Part shown: piece by piece, positions 16,761 through 23,715 of the stretch | Layout of the letters: each line of letters starts with the position of its first letter | How positions within the stretch are numbered: the stretch's first letter is position 1 | Assembly (NCBI GenBank): GCA_031279635.1 | Contig: JAITIC010000013.1 | Span: forward strand, 1 to 37,836 | Direction of reading: 5' to 3' | DNA length: 37,836 nt | DNA from: Treponema sp. | Lineage (GTDB): Bacteria; Spirochaetota; Spirochaetia; Treponematales; Breznakiellaceae | Notes under the pieces: model-generated | Told to the model about the DNA's origin: nothing | The model's input: only the letters and a program-made list of their open reading frames with translations | Database searches by the model: none | Position numbers and translations under genes: made by a program

Positions 16761-18005
16761 ATGAAGTTCCGGCGGAATGGTTTTCTTTTTTTTCTTGTTG
16801 TTTCGCTTGCCCTTTTCCCCATTCGCGCCGCAGCGCAAAATAACCGGGAGGGGGGAGCGGCTGTAGCGGCGCCCGCCGGGGATGTGCCGGACGGCGAATC
16901 CGCCCCGGTAATTTTTCCGCTTATTCCGCTTCTTGAGACGGCCTTTAACGGTGAACTGCGCTGGCGGCCCGACTGGCCCGGTGATATTCCCCCGGACGGC
17001 TTTTTACTTGCCGCCGAAAACCTGCTTTCCGGAGGAGGGAGCGGCGCGCGGCGGCCGCCTTTTTTCTTGACCCTTTCAAACGGGAGCGAAACGTTCAGCT
17101 TTGAGCGCGACAAGGCCGGGCGGCTCAGGGAATTTCCGTTTTTCTCGCGTAACGCCCGTTTGAGCGTAAAGGCCGCTTATGATGATTCCGGCGCGATGCT
17201 GAGTATGAACGTCAGGGCCGCGGCCTGTAAAAATGAAGCCGGCGGCGAAGGGGCCGATAGCGGGATCTCTGAAGACGAAAACGCCGGAAGCGAAATCACC
17301 GAAATAACGTGGGACATTGAATTCCCGCCTGATTTTTTTCCCTACAGTGAGCGTTCGCCGGGCGGGGATTTTCCCCCGGTGAAGGTCTCACAGGGGGATA
17401 CGGGCTTTTTTGTTTTTTTCTTTGAAAGCCAGGCCTTCTTCTCCGAAACATGGTACGACGGCGGGGGAAATCCCCTTGTCTTTTTCAGGGCAAACGTCCG
17501 CCCGGAAAACGGCTTCTGGACTGTGCAGGCCCTTCACTCATGGGACGCGAAAGGCCGGCAATCCGAGGAATATTCGTTTGATGCGGGCGGCAATATAAGC
17601 GGGATACGTTCCCCGGAAGGGACGTTTTCGGCCCTGTATACGGGCAATGTCCCGCGCTATTGGGAACGCCGGCCGGTTTCCGGCGAAGAGGCGGTCTCCC
17701 GCGCGGCCCTGCAGTGGGACGAGCGGGGCCTCCTCCTGGGTCTCAGTTTTGAGGATGCCGTTCCGTCCGCCGGGAGCGTCCCCGCGTCTTCCGTGGAAAC
17801 CGCCCCGCTTGAGCTAAACTTGCCTGACGCTCCGCCTGCGGAAGAGGCCGGGCCTCCGCCGCTTGAATACCGCTATACATACGAACTGGACACGGCGGGA
17901 AACTGGATAAGCCGCCAGGATATTGCCATAATCGGCCGTTTCGGCGTATTTGTACCCCGTCCGGGCCGTTCCTGGACGCGCCGCATCAGTTTTGCGGGGA
18001 ACTAG
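16761..18005 (+). CDS. Exported YD-repeat-like hypothetical protein
   Basis: 414 aa. A signal peptide is clear: basic start (KFRR), hydrophobic core about 8-20, cleavage likely after AAA at about 25. The mature protein has several short beta-turn units of the kind YDDSGAM, WDAKGRQSEEYSFDAGGN, WDERGLLLGLSF and YELDTAGNWISR, which resemble YD (Rhs-type) repeats, though too few and irregular for an Rhs toxin. A proline/alanine/acid-rich segment lies near 340-365. It is presumably periplasmic or surface-located. The next gene starts directly at its stop codon, so the two form an operon. Function unknown. Confidence 0.75.
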   Translation: MKFRRNGFLFFLVVSLALFPIRAAAQNNREGGAAVAAPAGDVPDGESAPVIFPLIPLLETAFNGELRWRPDWPGDIPPDGFLLAAENLLSGGGSGARRPPFFLTLSNGSETFSFERDKAGRLREFPFFSRNARLSVKAAYDDSGAMLSMNVRAAACKNEAGGEGADSGISEDENAGSEITEITWDIEFPPDFFPYSERSPGGDFPPVKVSQGDTGFFVFFFESQAFFSETWYDGGGNPLVFFRANVRPENGFWTVQALHSWDAKGRQSEEYSFDAGGNISGIRSPEGTFSALYTGNVPRYWERRPVSGEEAVSRAALQWDERGLLLGLSFEDAVPSAGSVPASSVETAPLELNLPDAPPAEEAGPPPLEYRYTYELDTAGNWISRQDIAIIGRFGVFVPRPGRSWTRRISFAGN

Positions 18006-18275
18006 ATGGGCGTTTTGGAAGAATGGCGGGACATCAAGTATACGGAGACATTTGAGGCTGAACTGCGGGGGCTGGAACGCCGCAGACAGGCCGACCCGAA
18101 CTGTAAAATAGCGGATTTAGAGGGGACTCTCAAGCATTTGCGCATCATGGACGGGGCCGATTGGGGCGGCCGGGGCGAAGTGCAGGACACAATTATAGCC
18201 GCCACCATAGCCGCCTATGAGCATTTCATTGCCCGGTGGAGGGCGGATTTGGCGGAGATCCCCGATGTTTCCTGA
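18006..18275 (+). CDS. Small conserved-looking hypothetical protein (89 aa)
   Basis: The ATG follows the TAG stop of the preceding gene with no gap; GCGGGGA at 17994-18000 can serve as RBS, so translation is probably coupled. The protein is soluble, charged and helical (EEWRDIKYTETFEAELRGLERR, and an IIAATIAAYEHFIARW helix). No signal peptide, no motif I recognise. It could be a cytoplasmic partner or regulator of the exported protein; that is a guess from position. Confidence 0.65.
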   Translation: MGVLEEWRDIKYTETFEAELRGLERRRQADPNCKIADLEGTLKHLRIMDGADWGGRGEVQDTIIAATIAAYEHFIARWRADLAEIPDVS

Positions 18276-18391
18276 ACAAAGAAAAATTTGCCGTTTAGGC
18301 CGACTTTTACATTTTACTGTTACCTTTTCGCTCCCGCGTTGTTGTTATTAATGGCAGGCTAAGTACAGTTTCATGTTCCTCCTATTCCCCA

Positions 18392-18427
18392 CCCCGAAGT
18401 TGCTCCTTTCTTCGGGGCTTTTTTTTG
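18392..18427 (+). terminator. Strong intrinsic terminator
   Basis: CCCCGAAG (18392-18399), 10-nt loop, CTTCGGGG (18410-18417), then C and eight T (18419-18426). It ends the two-gene unit before the deacetylase-family gene. The 110 bases between the gene and this hairpin show nothing else. Confidence 0.9.
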
Positions 18428-18448
18428 CCTGAATAATACCCGCCGCCT

Positions 18449-18477
18449 TTCCAATCGTCAACCTTATGGTTTAGAAT
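18449..18477 (+). promoter_or_regulatory. Candidate promoter of the deacetylase-family gene
   Basis: TTCCAA at 18449-18454, 17-nt spacer, TAGAAT at 18472-18477, 5 nt before the ATG at 18483. The -35 is poor; the -10 position repeats the leaderless pattern of the window. Confidence 0.45.
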
Positions 18478-18482
18478 GAGCC

Positions 18483-19556
18483 ATGTACCTGCTTCACGAT
18501 CCGGCTTGCAGATTTTCCCACCGGGATTACGGTATCATGCTGCCCATTTCCCCATCCAGGGCGGACCGCGTTGCCGGGTCGCTTGCCGCTGCTCCTCTTG
18601 ATATGGCCGCCGCGGCCGGCAAGCTGCGCCTGCCCGCTTTTCCGGTGTTGGGTAGGGAGGATCTGGAGCGGGTGCATTCGAAGGATTTTATCGCGGCCCT
18701 GTACGGTGAAAGCCCCGGCGGGAAACGCTCCCTGCTTGAGGCGCTGCTCAACGCCTGGGAACTTATCGACGGGCAGGGCCGCTTCCACCGTTACGAACCG
18801 GAACAGGCCACGCGCCCCCTGGAAGAACTCTTTGAAAAAGTGCTGGCCCAGGCAGGCGGAACTTACCTCGCGTGCCGCCTCGCGCTTGAGGCCGAAGGCT
18901 TTTGCTACTACCTCGGCGGCGGCCTGCACCACGCCCGCTATGAGGGCGGGACCGGTTTTTGCCTGCTCAACGACATTATGATCGCCGCCCGGAAAATCCA
19001 GGCCGAAGGGCGGGCCGCCCTTGTCTGGGTTGTCGATGTGGATGCGCACAAGGGCTGCGGAACGGCCGAGCTGATACACCTCGCCCGCCTGCGCGGCGAA
19101 CTGCGCCCGCCTGATGCCGCCGCGAATGCGCCCCTTCCCCGGATTTTCGGCCTTTCAATACACATGGCCCGCGGCTGGCCCCTGGACGGGGAGACACTCG
19201 CGAAAGCCCGCCCCGGACACGCGCCCCTTATTCCCTCGGACGTGGAAATCCCCATCGAGGAAGGCGGTGAGGCGCGCTATATTCCGGAACTTGAAGAAGG
19301 TTTACGGACACTGGAACGGCTTTCGCGGGCGGTTTTGCCCGATCTGGTCATTGTAGTGGACGGCGCCGACCCTTACGAGTACGACGGCCTTCCCTCATCA
19401 TCGCTGCTTAAACTCACTCTGGAACAGTGCGTCCGGCGGGACCGGCTCATCTACGACTATTTCAAACAACGGAACATCCCCCAGGCGTGGCTCATGGCCG
19501 GCGGCTACGGCGGACGCGCCTGGGAACCGGTATCGGCTTTCCTTTCAACAGTTTAA
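18483..19556 (+). CDS. Histone-deacetylase-family zinc hydrolase
   Basis: 357 aa, one arginase/deacetylase-fold domain. Such bacterial enzymes remove acetyl groups from polyamines, acetyl-lysine or other small amides. The active site is intact: H149/H150 in GGGLHHA, GTGFCLLND at about 157-164, zinc ligands D187 and H189 in VDVDAHKG, D296 in VDGADPY, and the catalytic Tyr342 in AGGYGG. Where eukaryotic enzymes have HHGNG after the DxH pair, this one has HKGCG. The sequence between residues 70 and 125 is longer than in compact relatives. No signal peptide. The stop codon lies inside the edge of a repeat (GTTTAACCAC), so the extreme C-terminus may have been altered. Substrate unknown. Confidence 0.85.
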   Translation: MYLLHDPACRFSHRDYGIMLPISPSRADRVAGSLAAAPLDMAAAAGKLRLPAFPVLGREDLERVHSKDFIAALYGESPGGKRSLLEALLNAWELIDGQGRFHRYEPEQATRPLEELFEKVLAQAGGTYLACRLALEAEGFCYYLGGGLHHARYEGGTGFCLLNDIMIAARKIQAEGRAALVWVVDVDAHKGCGTAELIHLARLRGELRPPDAAANAPLPRIFGLSIHMARGWPLDGETLAKARPGHAPLIPSDVEIPIEEGGEARYIPELEEGLRTLERLSRAVLPDLVIVVDGADPYEYDGLPSSSLLKLTLEQCVRRDRLIYDYFKQRNIPQAWLMAGGYGGRAWEPVSAFLSTV

Positions 19557-19676
19557 CCACGAACGACATTGCGTGGCGAAAGCCCGTGAAAAGGGAAAAT
19601 GCGAATTATAGCGGAAAACTGTGTTTTCAAAATAAAAGTCCGTGTTGGTCCTGTGGTCAGTGGTTAAATGTAAAAC
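19551..19676 (+). repeat. Relative of the 118-bp repeat, copy 3
   Basis: Same orientation as copy 2. Shared blocks include TTTAACCACG, CCCGTGAAA, GAATTATAGCGG and AAAACTGTGTTTT. It ends GTGGTTAAATGTAAAAC at 19660-19676, which is the reverse complement of the GTTTTACATTTAACCAC opening of copy 2. The full element therefore probably had inverted ends. It fills the gap between the deacetylase-family gene and lepA. Confidence 0.75.
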
Positions 19677-19693
19677 TTTCGGAGCAGGGGCAC

Positions 19694-19723
19694 TTCCCCT
19701 TTACCTCCTCCCTCATCTATACT
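19694..19723 (+). promoter_or_regulatory. Candidate lepA promoter (leaderless type)
   Basis: TATACT at 19718-19723 lies 7 nt before the ATG at 19731. The -35 is weak (TTCCCC at 19694-19699, 18-nt spacer). There is no RBS between the -10 and the ATG. Confidence 0.45.
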
Positions 19724-19730
19724 GTTTCCA

Positions 19731-21539
19731 ATGGCAGAAACCGCTTTTATCCGTAATTTTTGTATTATCGCCCACATTGATCACGGCAAGTCCACGCTGG
19801 CCGACCGGCTTATCCAGAAGGCGCAGCTCGTGAAGGACCGCGACTTTCAGGATCAGATACTGGACACCATGGACATTGAGCGGGAGCGGGGCATCACGAT
19901 CAAGAGCCAGGCGGTGGCGATTCCCTACACCGCCGCCGACGGCCGTGAATACCGGCTCAACCTGGTTGATACGCCCGGACACGTGGACTTTACCTACGAG
20001 GTGAGCCGGGCGATTAATTCCTGCGAGGGGGCGCTGCTGCTCGTGGACGCCACGCAGGGGGTGCAGGCCCAGACCCTGTCCAACATGTACCTGGCCCTGG
20101 AGCACAATCTTGAAATTGTGCCGGTGATCAACAAGATCGATATGCAGGCCGCCGACGTGCCCGGCACCAAAAAACAGATTGAAAAAGACCTGGGCCTTGA
20201 CGCCGAAGACGCCCTGCTCGTTTCGGCGCGGCGGGGTACGGGAGTGGATGAACTGTTTGAGGCCATTGTGAAACGCATACCTCCGCCCGCGGGAGACGCC
20301 GCCGCCCCGCTGCGGGCGCTGATTTTTGACTGCCATTATGATCCTTACCGGGGCGTGGTGGTACACCTGCGGGTTTTTGACGGGCGGATTACCAGGGGCA
20401 TGAAGATTATGTTTATGTCCGGCGGCTCGGTGTACGAGGTTGAAACCGCCGGCGTCTTCAAGCTGGCCCTGGTGGAAACCGGGGAGCTTTCCGCCGGGGA
20501 CGTGGGTTACATAATCGCCGGCGTTAAAACCGTAAGCGACGTACGGGTGGGCGACACGGTGACCGGCGCGGACGCCCCCTGCGCTTCGGCCCTGCCCGGT
20601 TTCCGCGAAGTGAAGCCCGTTGTGTTTTCCTCAATTTATCCGGTGGACTCCAACGACTACGAGGAACTGCGCTTAAGCATGGAGAAGCTCAAGCTCAACG
20701 ACGCCTCGCTGGTGTACGAGAAGGATTCCTCGGCGGCCCTGGGTTTCGGTTTCCGCTGCGGCTTTTTGGGTCTTTTGCATCTTGAGGTAATCCAGGAGCG
20801 GCTGGAGCGTGAATTCGACCAGTCGGTGATCTTCACCGCCCCTTCGGTCAAGTACAAGGTAAGCCTGCGCGGCGCCGACGGGGAAATGCTCGTGGACAAT
20901 CCCGTGGAATATCCCGACGAGGGCCGGATAGAGGCCGCCTGGGAGCCGTATATCCGCGCCTCTATTATCACTCCCGCAGGATACCTCGGCAATATTATGA
21001 CGCTCTGTCTTGAGAAGCGCGGGGTGCAGACCAACCTCACCTACCTTGACGAGAAGCGGGTGGAGCTGGTTTACGACATGCCCCTTGCCGAGGTCTTGTT
21101 CGATTTTTACGACCGCCTGAAAAGCATCAGCAGGGGGTATGCGTCATTTGATTATGACATCACCGGGTACAAGCCCACAGAGCTCGTCAAGCTGGACATT
21201 TTATTGAACGGCAAAGCGGTGGACGCCCTTTCCCAACTGGTCTTCCGGGGCAACGCCTACGACCGCGCCCGCAAAGTCTGCGAGCGCCTGCGGGACGAGA
21301 TTCCCCGGCAGCAGTTCAAAATCCCCATCCAGGGCGCTGTCGGCAGCCAGATCATCGCCAGGGAAACGGTGAACGCCCTGCGCAAGGACGTGCTCGCCAA
21401 ATGTTACGGCGGCGACATTACCCGCAAACGGAAGCTCCTGGAAAAGCAGAAAGAGGGCAAAAAGCGGATGAAGATGGTCGGTGACGTGGAGCTGCCCCAG
21501 AGCGCGTTTTTGGCGGTGCTGAAAACGAAGGACGAGTAG
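19731..21539 (+). CDS. lepA: Elongation factor 4 (LepA)
   Basis: A ribosome-dependent translational GTPase that acts on stalled or mispositioned ribosomes. 602 aa, the standard length. The G domain has the P-loop AHIDHGKST (14-22), switch I region [15 protein letters not shown] and NKIDMQ. Domains II and III follow (the latter containing [23 protein letters not shown]), then the LepA-specific C-terminal domain with [22 protein letters not shown] near 560-581. It is complete and intact. It stands alone and is followed by a dense set of hairpins. Confidence 0.97.
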   Translation: MAETAFIRNFCIIAHIDHGKSTLADRLIQKAQLVKDRDFQDQILDTMDIERERGITIKSQAVAIPYTAADGREYRLNLVDTPGHVDFTYEVSRAINSCEGALLLVDATQGVQAQTLSNMYLALEHNLEIVPVINKIDMQAADVPGTKKQIEKDLGLDAEDALLVSARRGTGVDELFEAIVKRIPPPAGDAAAPLRALIFDCHYDPYRGVVVHLRVFDGRITRGMKIMFMSGGSVYEVETAGVFKLALVETGELSAGDVGYIIAGVKTVSDVRVGDTVTGADAPCASALPGFREVKPVVFSSIYPVDSNDYEELRLSMEKLKLNDASLVYEKDSSAALGFGFRCGFLGLLHLEVIQERLEREFDQSVIFTAPSVKYKVSLRGADGEMLVDNPVEYPDEGRIEAAWEPYIRASIITPAGYLGNIMTLCLEKRGVQTNLTYLDEKRVELVYDMPLAEVLFDFYDRLKSISRGYASFDYDITGYKPTELVKLDILLNGKAVDALSQLVFRGNAYDRARKVCERLRDEIPRQQFKIPIQGAVGSQIIARETVNALRKDVLAKCYGGDITRKRKLLEKQKEGKKRMKMVGDVELPQSAFLAVLKTKDE

Positions 21540-21575
21540 CAGCCTGTTGCGCTTGTGGATTTTTTGCAATCTGAG

Positions 21576-21605
21576 GCTTTCCCAAAATTTCGGTTTTGGG
21601 AAAGC
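21576..21605. repeat. Palindrome, 12-bp stem
   Basis: GCTTTCCCAAAA (21576-21587), loop TTTCGG, TTTTGGGAAAGC (21594-21605). First of a series of hairpins after lepA. No T-run follows. Confidence 0.85.
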
Positions 21606-21618
21606 AACCTTGAAATTC

Positions 21619-21652
21619 GCAGTTTTGCAGGGCTGAAAGCCTGAAAAACTGC
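21619..21652. repeat. Hairpin with nested stem
   Basis: Outer arms GCAGTTTT (21619-21626) and AAAACTGC (21645-21652). Between them GGCT and AGCC can pair as an inner stem. Confidence 0.7.
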
Positions 21653-21656
21653 AAGA

Positions 21657-21710
21657 GCCTGTCCCAAAACCGTGCGCGTTAGCGCACAGGCAATTAGTTT
21701 TGGGACAGGC
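21657..21710. repeat. 14-bp inverted repeat of the TTTTGGGACAGGC family
   Basis: GCCTGTCCCAAAAC (21657-21670) pairs perfectly with GTTTTGGGACAGGC (21697-21710). A second hairpin, TGCGC-GTTA-GCGCA (21673-21686), sits inside. A sister palindrome with the variant core TTTTGGAACAGC is at 23281-23310. Confidence 0.85.
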
Positions 21711-21783
21711 GCATCTTTCAGGAAAAATGCAAAAAAATCCCCGATTTATGAGGCAGCTTGGGGCTAAAGCAGCTTGCAGGGTA

Positions 21784-21807
21784 AAAAATCGCCTGAAGGC
21801 GATTTTT
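21784..21807. terminator. Bidirectional terminator between lepA and the XRE gene
   Basis: AAAAATCGCC, loop TGAA, GGCGATTTTT: a 10-bp stem with T-runs on both strands. The genes on each side converge here. Confidence 0.75.
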
Positions 21808-21828
21808 GGGGATATCCAAACCGCGCCG

Positions 21829-21900
21829 CGCATACATACAACGCCGTGCCGTCCCCGCCGAACCCGCACGGCGCAGGCCCGGTGACCACCAGTGTATGCG
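21829..21900. repeat. Nested inverted repeat next to the XRE gene
   Basis: Outer arms CGCATACA (21829-21836) and TGTATGCG (21893-21900); inner arms CGCCGTGC (21842-21849) and GCACGGCG (21866-21873). The whole lepA-XRE gap (378 nt) consists of consecutive stem-loops and has no plausible gene. Confidence 0.65.
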
Positions 21901-21917
21901 GTAGACCGTGCGGCGGC

Positions 21918-22253
21918 TCATTTATTCAACGTTGAAAGGTAATTATCACGGAGCGCGTAGAGATTTTTACCCAGTATCGAATACAGGTCGGCGGTATACT
22001 TTTCAATAATATTTACCGGGTTATCCGGCATGGACTGTTCCGGTTTAAGCAGTTCATAGGCTTCAATGTGAAACACATCAGCCATTTTTGCCAACGTCCG
22101 CGGCGAAACCCATTTTTTGCCATTTTCAATATCGCTGAGAAAAGGGACGGAAATATCCAGCTTTTCCGCCAATTCCACCTGAGAAAACTGGCGATAATTG
22201 CGGTATTTTCTGAGGTTTTTACTCAAAATACGCCGTAAATCCTGCTCATCCAA
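21918..22253 (-). CDS. XRE-family helix-turn-helix regulator
   Basis: 111 aa. Residues about 11-66 form an HTH_3 (Cro/C1) domain: LRKYRNYRQFSQVELAEKLD, then SVPFLSDIENGKKWVSPRTLAKMADVF. The remaining 45 residues are helical (IIEKYTADLYSILGKNLYALRDNYL) and may dimerise. Start is TTG at 22253 with AAGGA at 22261-22265 (7-nt spacing); the ATG seen just upstream is in another frame. Its promoter region holds a long inverted repeat (22268-22408), a candidate autoregulatory site. Such proteins are common in mobile or defence contexts, but no partner toxin or phage gene is next to it. Confidence 0.85.
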   Translation of the reverse strand: MDEQDLRRILSKNLRKYRNYRQFSQVELAEKLDISVPFLSDIENGKKWVSPRTLAKMADVFHIEAYELLKPEQSMPDNPVNIIEKYTADLYSILGKNLYALRDNYLSTLNK

Positions 22254-22267
22254 AAAAACATCCTTCC

Positions 22268-22408
22268 CATGTTACGCAAAACCAGAAAACGGGCCGCAAA
22301 TTACGCCAATCGCGGGCTAAACCGGCGCGAATATACACCAATCATAAGCATTAGCGATAATTCGCGTTGCCATTACTATGGCGCCATTCGCAGATAATGC
22401 GTAACATG
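22268..22408. repeat. 141-bp region bounded by 11-bp inverted repeats
   Basis: CATGTTACGCA (22268-22278) and its exact complement TGCGTAACATG (22398-22408) bound the segment. Inside are CGCGAAT/ATTCGCG (22326-22332 and 22360-22366) and the 10-bp palindrome ATGGCGCCAT (22378-22387). It lies just upstream of the XRE start. It may be a pair of operators or a small palindromic insertion. The gap on to the barrel gene at 22641 holds only a candidate promoter. Confidence 0.7.
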
Positions 22409-22479
22409 ACTTACTAACGTAACCGTACATACGGCTGCCCCGTATTCTCCCCACCCAGCCTCTGCATTATGCTTTTAGC

Positions 22480-22508
22480 TTGACAGATAGATAAACATAT
22501 ACATTAAG
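22480..22508 (+). promoter_or_regulatory. Candidate promoter of the outer-membrane protein gene
   Basis: Consensus TTGACA at 22480-22485. The -10 is unclear: ATTAAG at 17-nt spacing (22503-22508), in an AT-rich stretch. The transcript would have a leader of about 130 nt before the RBS. Confidence 0.4.
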
Positions 22509-22640
22509 TACATTATCCAATAGTTTAACCCGCTGGGTAGTAAAAGGGGAAAATTGGAGGCTATTACGAAAAGGGTGTATGAGAAGTCATACATACCAAT
22601 CCCCGCAATCCGGCAGGTCCGGTTGCAGAAGGAGTTTGCG

Positions 22641-23207
22641 ATGAAAAAAATTTTGGTTGGGCTGCTTGTATTGGCGGCGCTCTCCGGTTCGGTATCGGCG
22701 ATGGATTGGACAACGTATCCTGATGCGATTGCCGATGATTTTGTGTCAATTCATCTCGGCGCGGGCATAGGCTACGTGCAGTACGGCGACTTGGTTATTC
22801 CGCCGCTGATAGCTTCCGCCGATTTTAACTTGCCAATCGGGGGTCTGCCCTTTACGCTGGGCGGTATATTCGGCATTACCGCTTCCAAATGGGAGTACGC
22901 CGTCGGTTCGTATAAAGCGACATTCGATTATACGTCAATGGCCATTGGCGCCCGTTTCGGCTATCACCCGAATTTCGGGGTAAAAAACCTTGACGCCTAT
23001 GCCAACGTCGAGTTTGGGTATTGGGGCGTTCAGGCTAAAGCCAGCAGCAATGTGGGCGGTTACACTGCTTCCGGTGTCGGTGGAACGCTGTACTACGGCG
23101 CGAATATCGGCGCGCAGTATTTCTTTACCAAAAACATCGGCGCCTTCGCCGAGCTGGGATACAGCGCCCTTACCTTTGCCAGAATTGGCCTCGCGGTTAA
23201 ATTCTAG
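22641..23207 (+). CDS. Small outer-membrane beta-barrel protein
   Basis: 188 aa. Signal peptide KKILVGLLVLAALSGSVSA with cleavage after residue 20. The rest alternates glycine/aromatic beta strands (LGAGIGYVQYG, SMAIGARFGYHP, AYANVEFGYWGVQAKA, LYYGANIGAQYFF, FAELGYSALTFARIGLAVKF) and ends in Phe, as outer-membrane barrels do. About eight strands could form. An RBS, GAAGGAG at 22628-22634, selects the ATG at 22641 over an in-frame upstream start. The GC content is a little lower than in the neighbours. Function unknown: porin-like, adhesin or stress barrel are all possible. Confidence 0.8.
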   Translation: MKKILVGLLVLAALSGSVSAMDWTTYPDAIADDFVSIHLGAGIGYVQYGDLVIPPLIASADFNLPIGGLPFTLGGIFGITASKWEYAVGSYKATFDYTSMAIGARFGYHPNFGVKNLDAYANVEFGYWGVQAKASSNVGGYTASGVGGTLYYGANIGAQYFFTKNIGAFAELGYSALTFARIGLAVKF

Positions 23208-23280
23208 GGCCTGTTCACACTACGTGGAATCAATGAACAAACGGCGATAACACACAAGGCAAGATAGATAAATTAAGATT

Positions 23281-23310
23281 GCTGTTCCAAAACTGAAGTT
23301 TTGGAACAGC
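23281..23310. repeat. 14-bp palindrome of the TTTTGGAACAGC family
   Basis: GCTGTTCCAAAACT, loop GA, AGTTTTGGAACAGC: a perfect stem. It shares its design with 21657-21710. The 508-nt gap between the barrel gene and the DUF115 gene also holds CCTGTTCACACTACG at about 23212, which resembles an IS end, and the element at 23525-23703. A minus-strand frame at 23230-23466 is not convincingly coding. Confidence 0.85.
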
Positions 23311-23524
23311 CTCAATTGTAAAAATATTTGATTTAGTGGGCAAAACCCACAAACTCCTAGCGTCTACTGGTAAAAACGCGGCGGTCCTGATCGCTACCCG
23401 CAGGGCCACCGCGTTATAAAAAGCATAAAAAGTCCGCGGATTAAACAGCAATTCTACTTTTACCACCAGGGCAAAAGCGTTTACTTTTTCACTTTCTAAA
23501 ATTTCCCTAAAATCCTATATGCAA

Positions 23525-23703
23525 GAAGAAGAGTAACTATTCAGTCGCCAGTGGGGGATAGCGACAATCGGCGGAATGAAGGGGCTTTTAGCCCCGAAAT
23601 GAGCCGGTTGGGAGCGGAAGGGGGCGGCAGCCCCCTTCGTTAAAGCACTAGAGAACAAGAAAAGTTCTCTAATCACGCTACGACTGAATAGTTACGAAGA
23701 AGA
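23525..23703. mobile_element. MITE-like element with 15-bp terminal inverted repeats
   Basis: GTAACTATTCAGTCG (23533-23547) and its exact complement CGACTGAATAGTTAC (23681-23695) enclose 163 bp. The flanks GAAGAAGA (23525-23532 and 23696-23703) are identical 8-bp direct repeats, though in low-complexity sequence. Inside are three hairpins: GGGGCT/AGCCCC (23581-23595), GAAGGGGGC/GCCCCCTTC (23617-23638) and TAGAGAAC/GTTCTCTA (23649-23671). Ends beginning GTAA with 8-bp target duplications are the hallmark of the IS66 family, so this may be a non-autonomous IS66 derivative. It encodes no protein. Confidence 0.7.
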
Positions 23704-23715
23704 ATGAGTAATTGC

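Noticed and set aside
18276-18391. Small RNA between the 89-aa gene and its terminator
   Set aside because: No promoter-like sequence or stable fold apart from the terminator stem.
23209-23225. CCTGTTCACACTACG as the end of an insertion sequence
   Set aside because: It resembles some IS5-type ends, but no matching second end or transposase is found nearby.
23230-23466. Minus-strand reading frame of 78 codons between the barrel gene and the DUF115 gene
   Set aside because: No RBS, no recognised family, and it runs through the perfect palindrome at 23281-23310. It looks like chance coding in repeat-rich DNA.
21540-23715. CRISPR array in the repeat-rich region
   Set aside because: The repeats are palindromes of different sequence and uneven spacing; there are no regularly spaced identical direct repeats and no cas genes.
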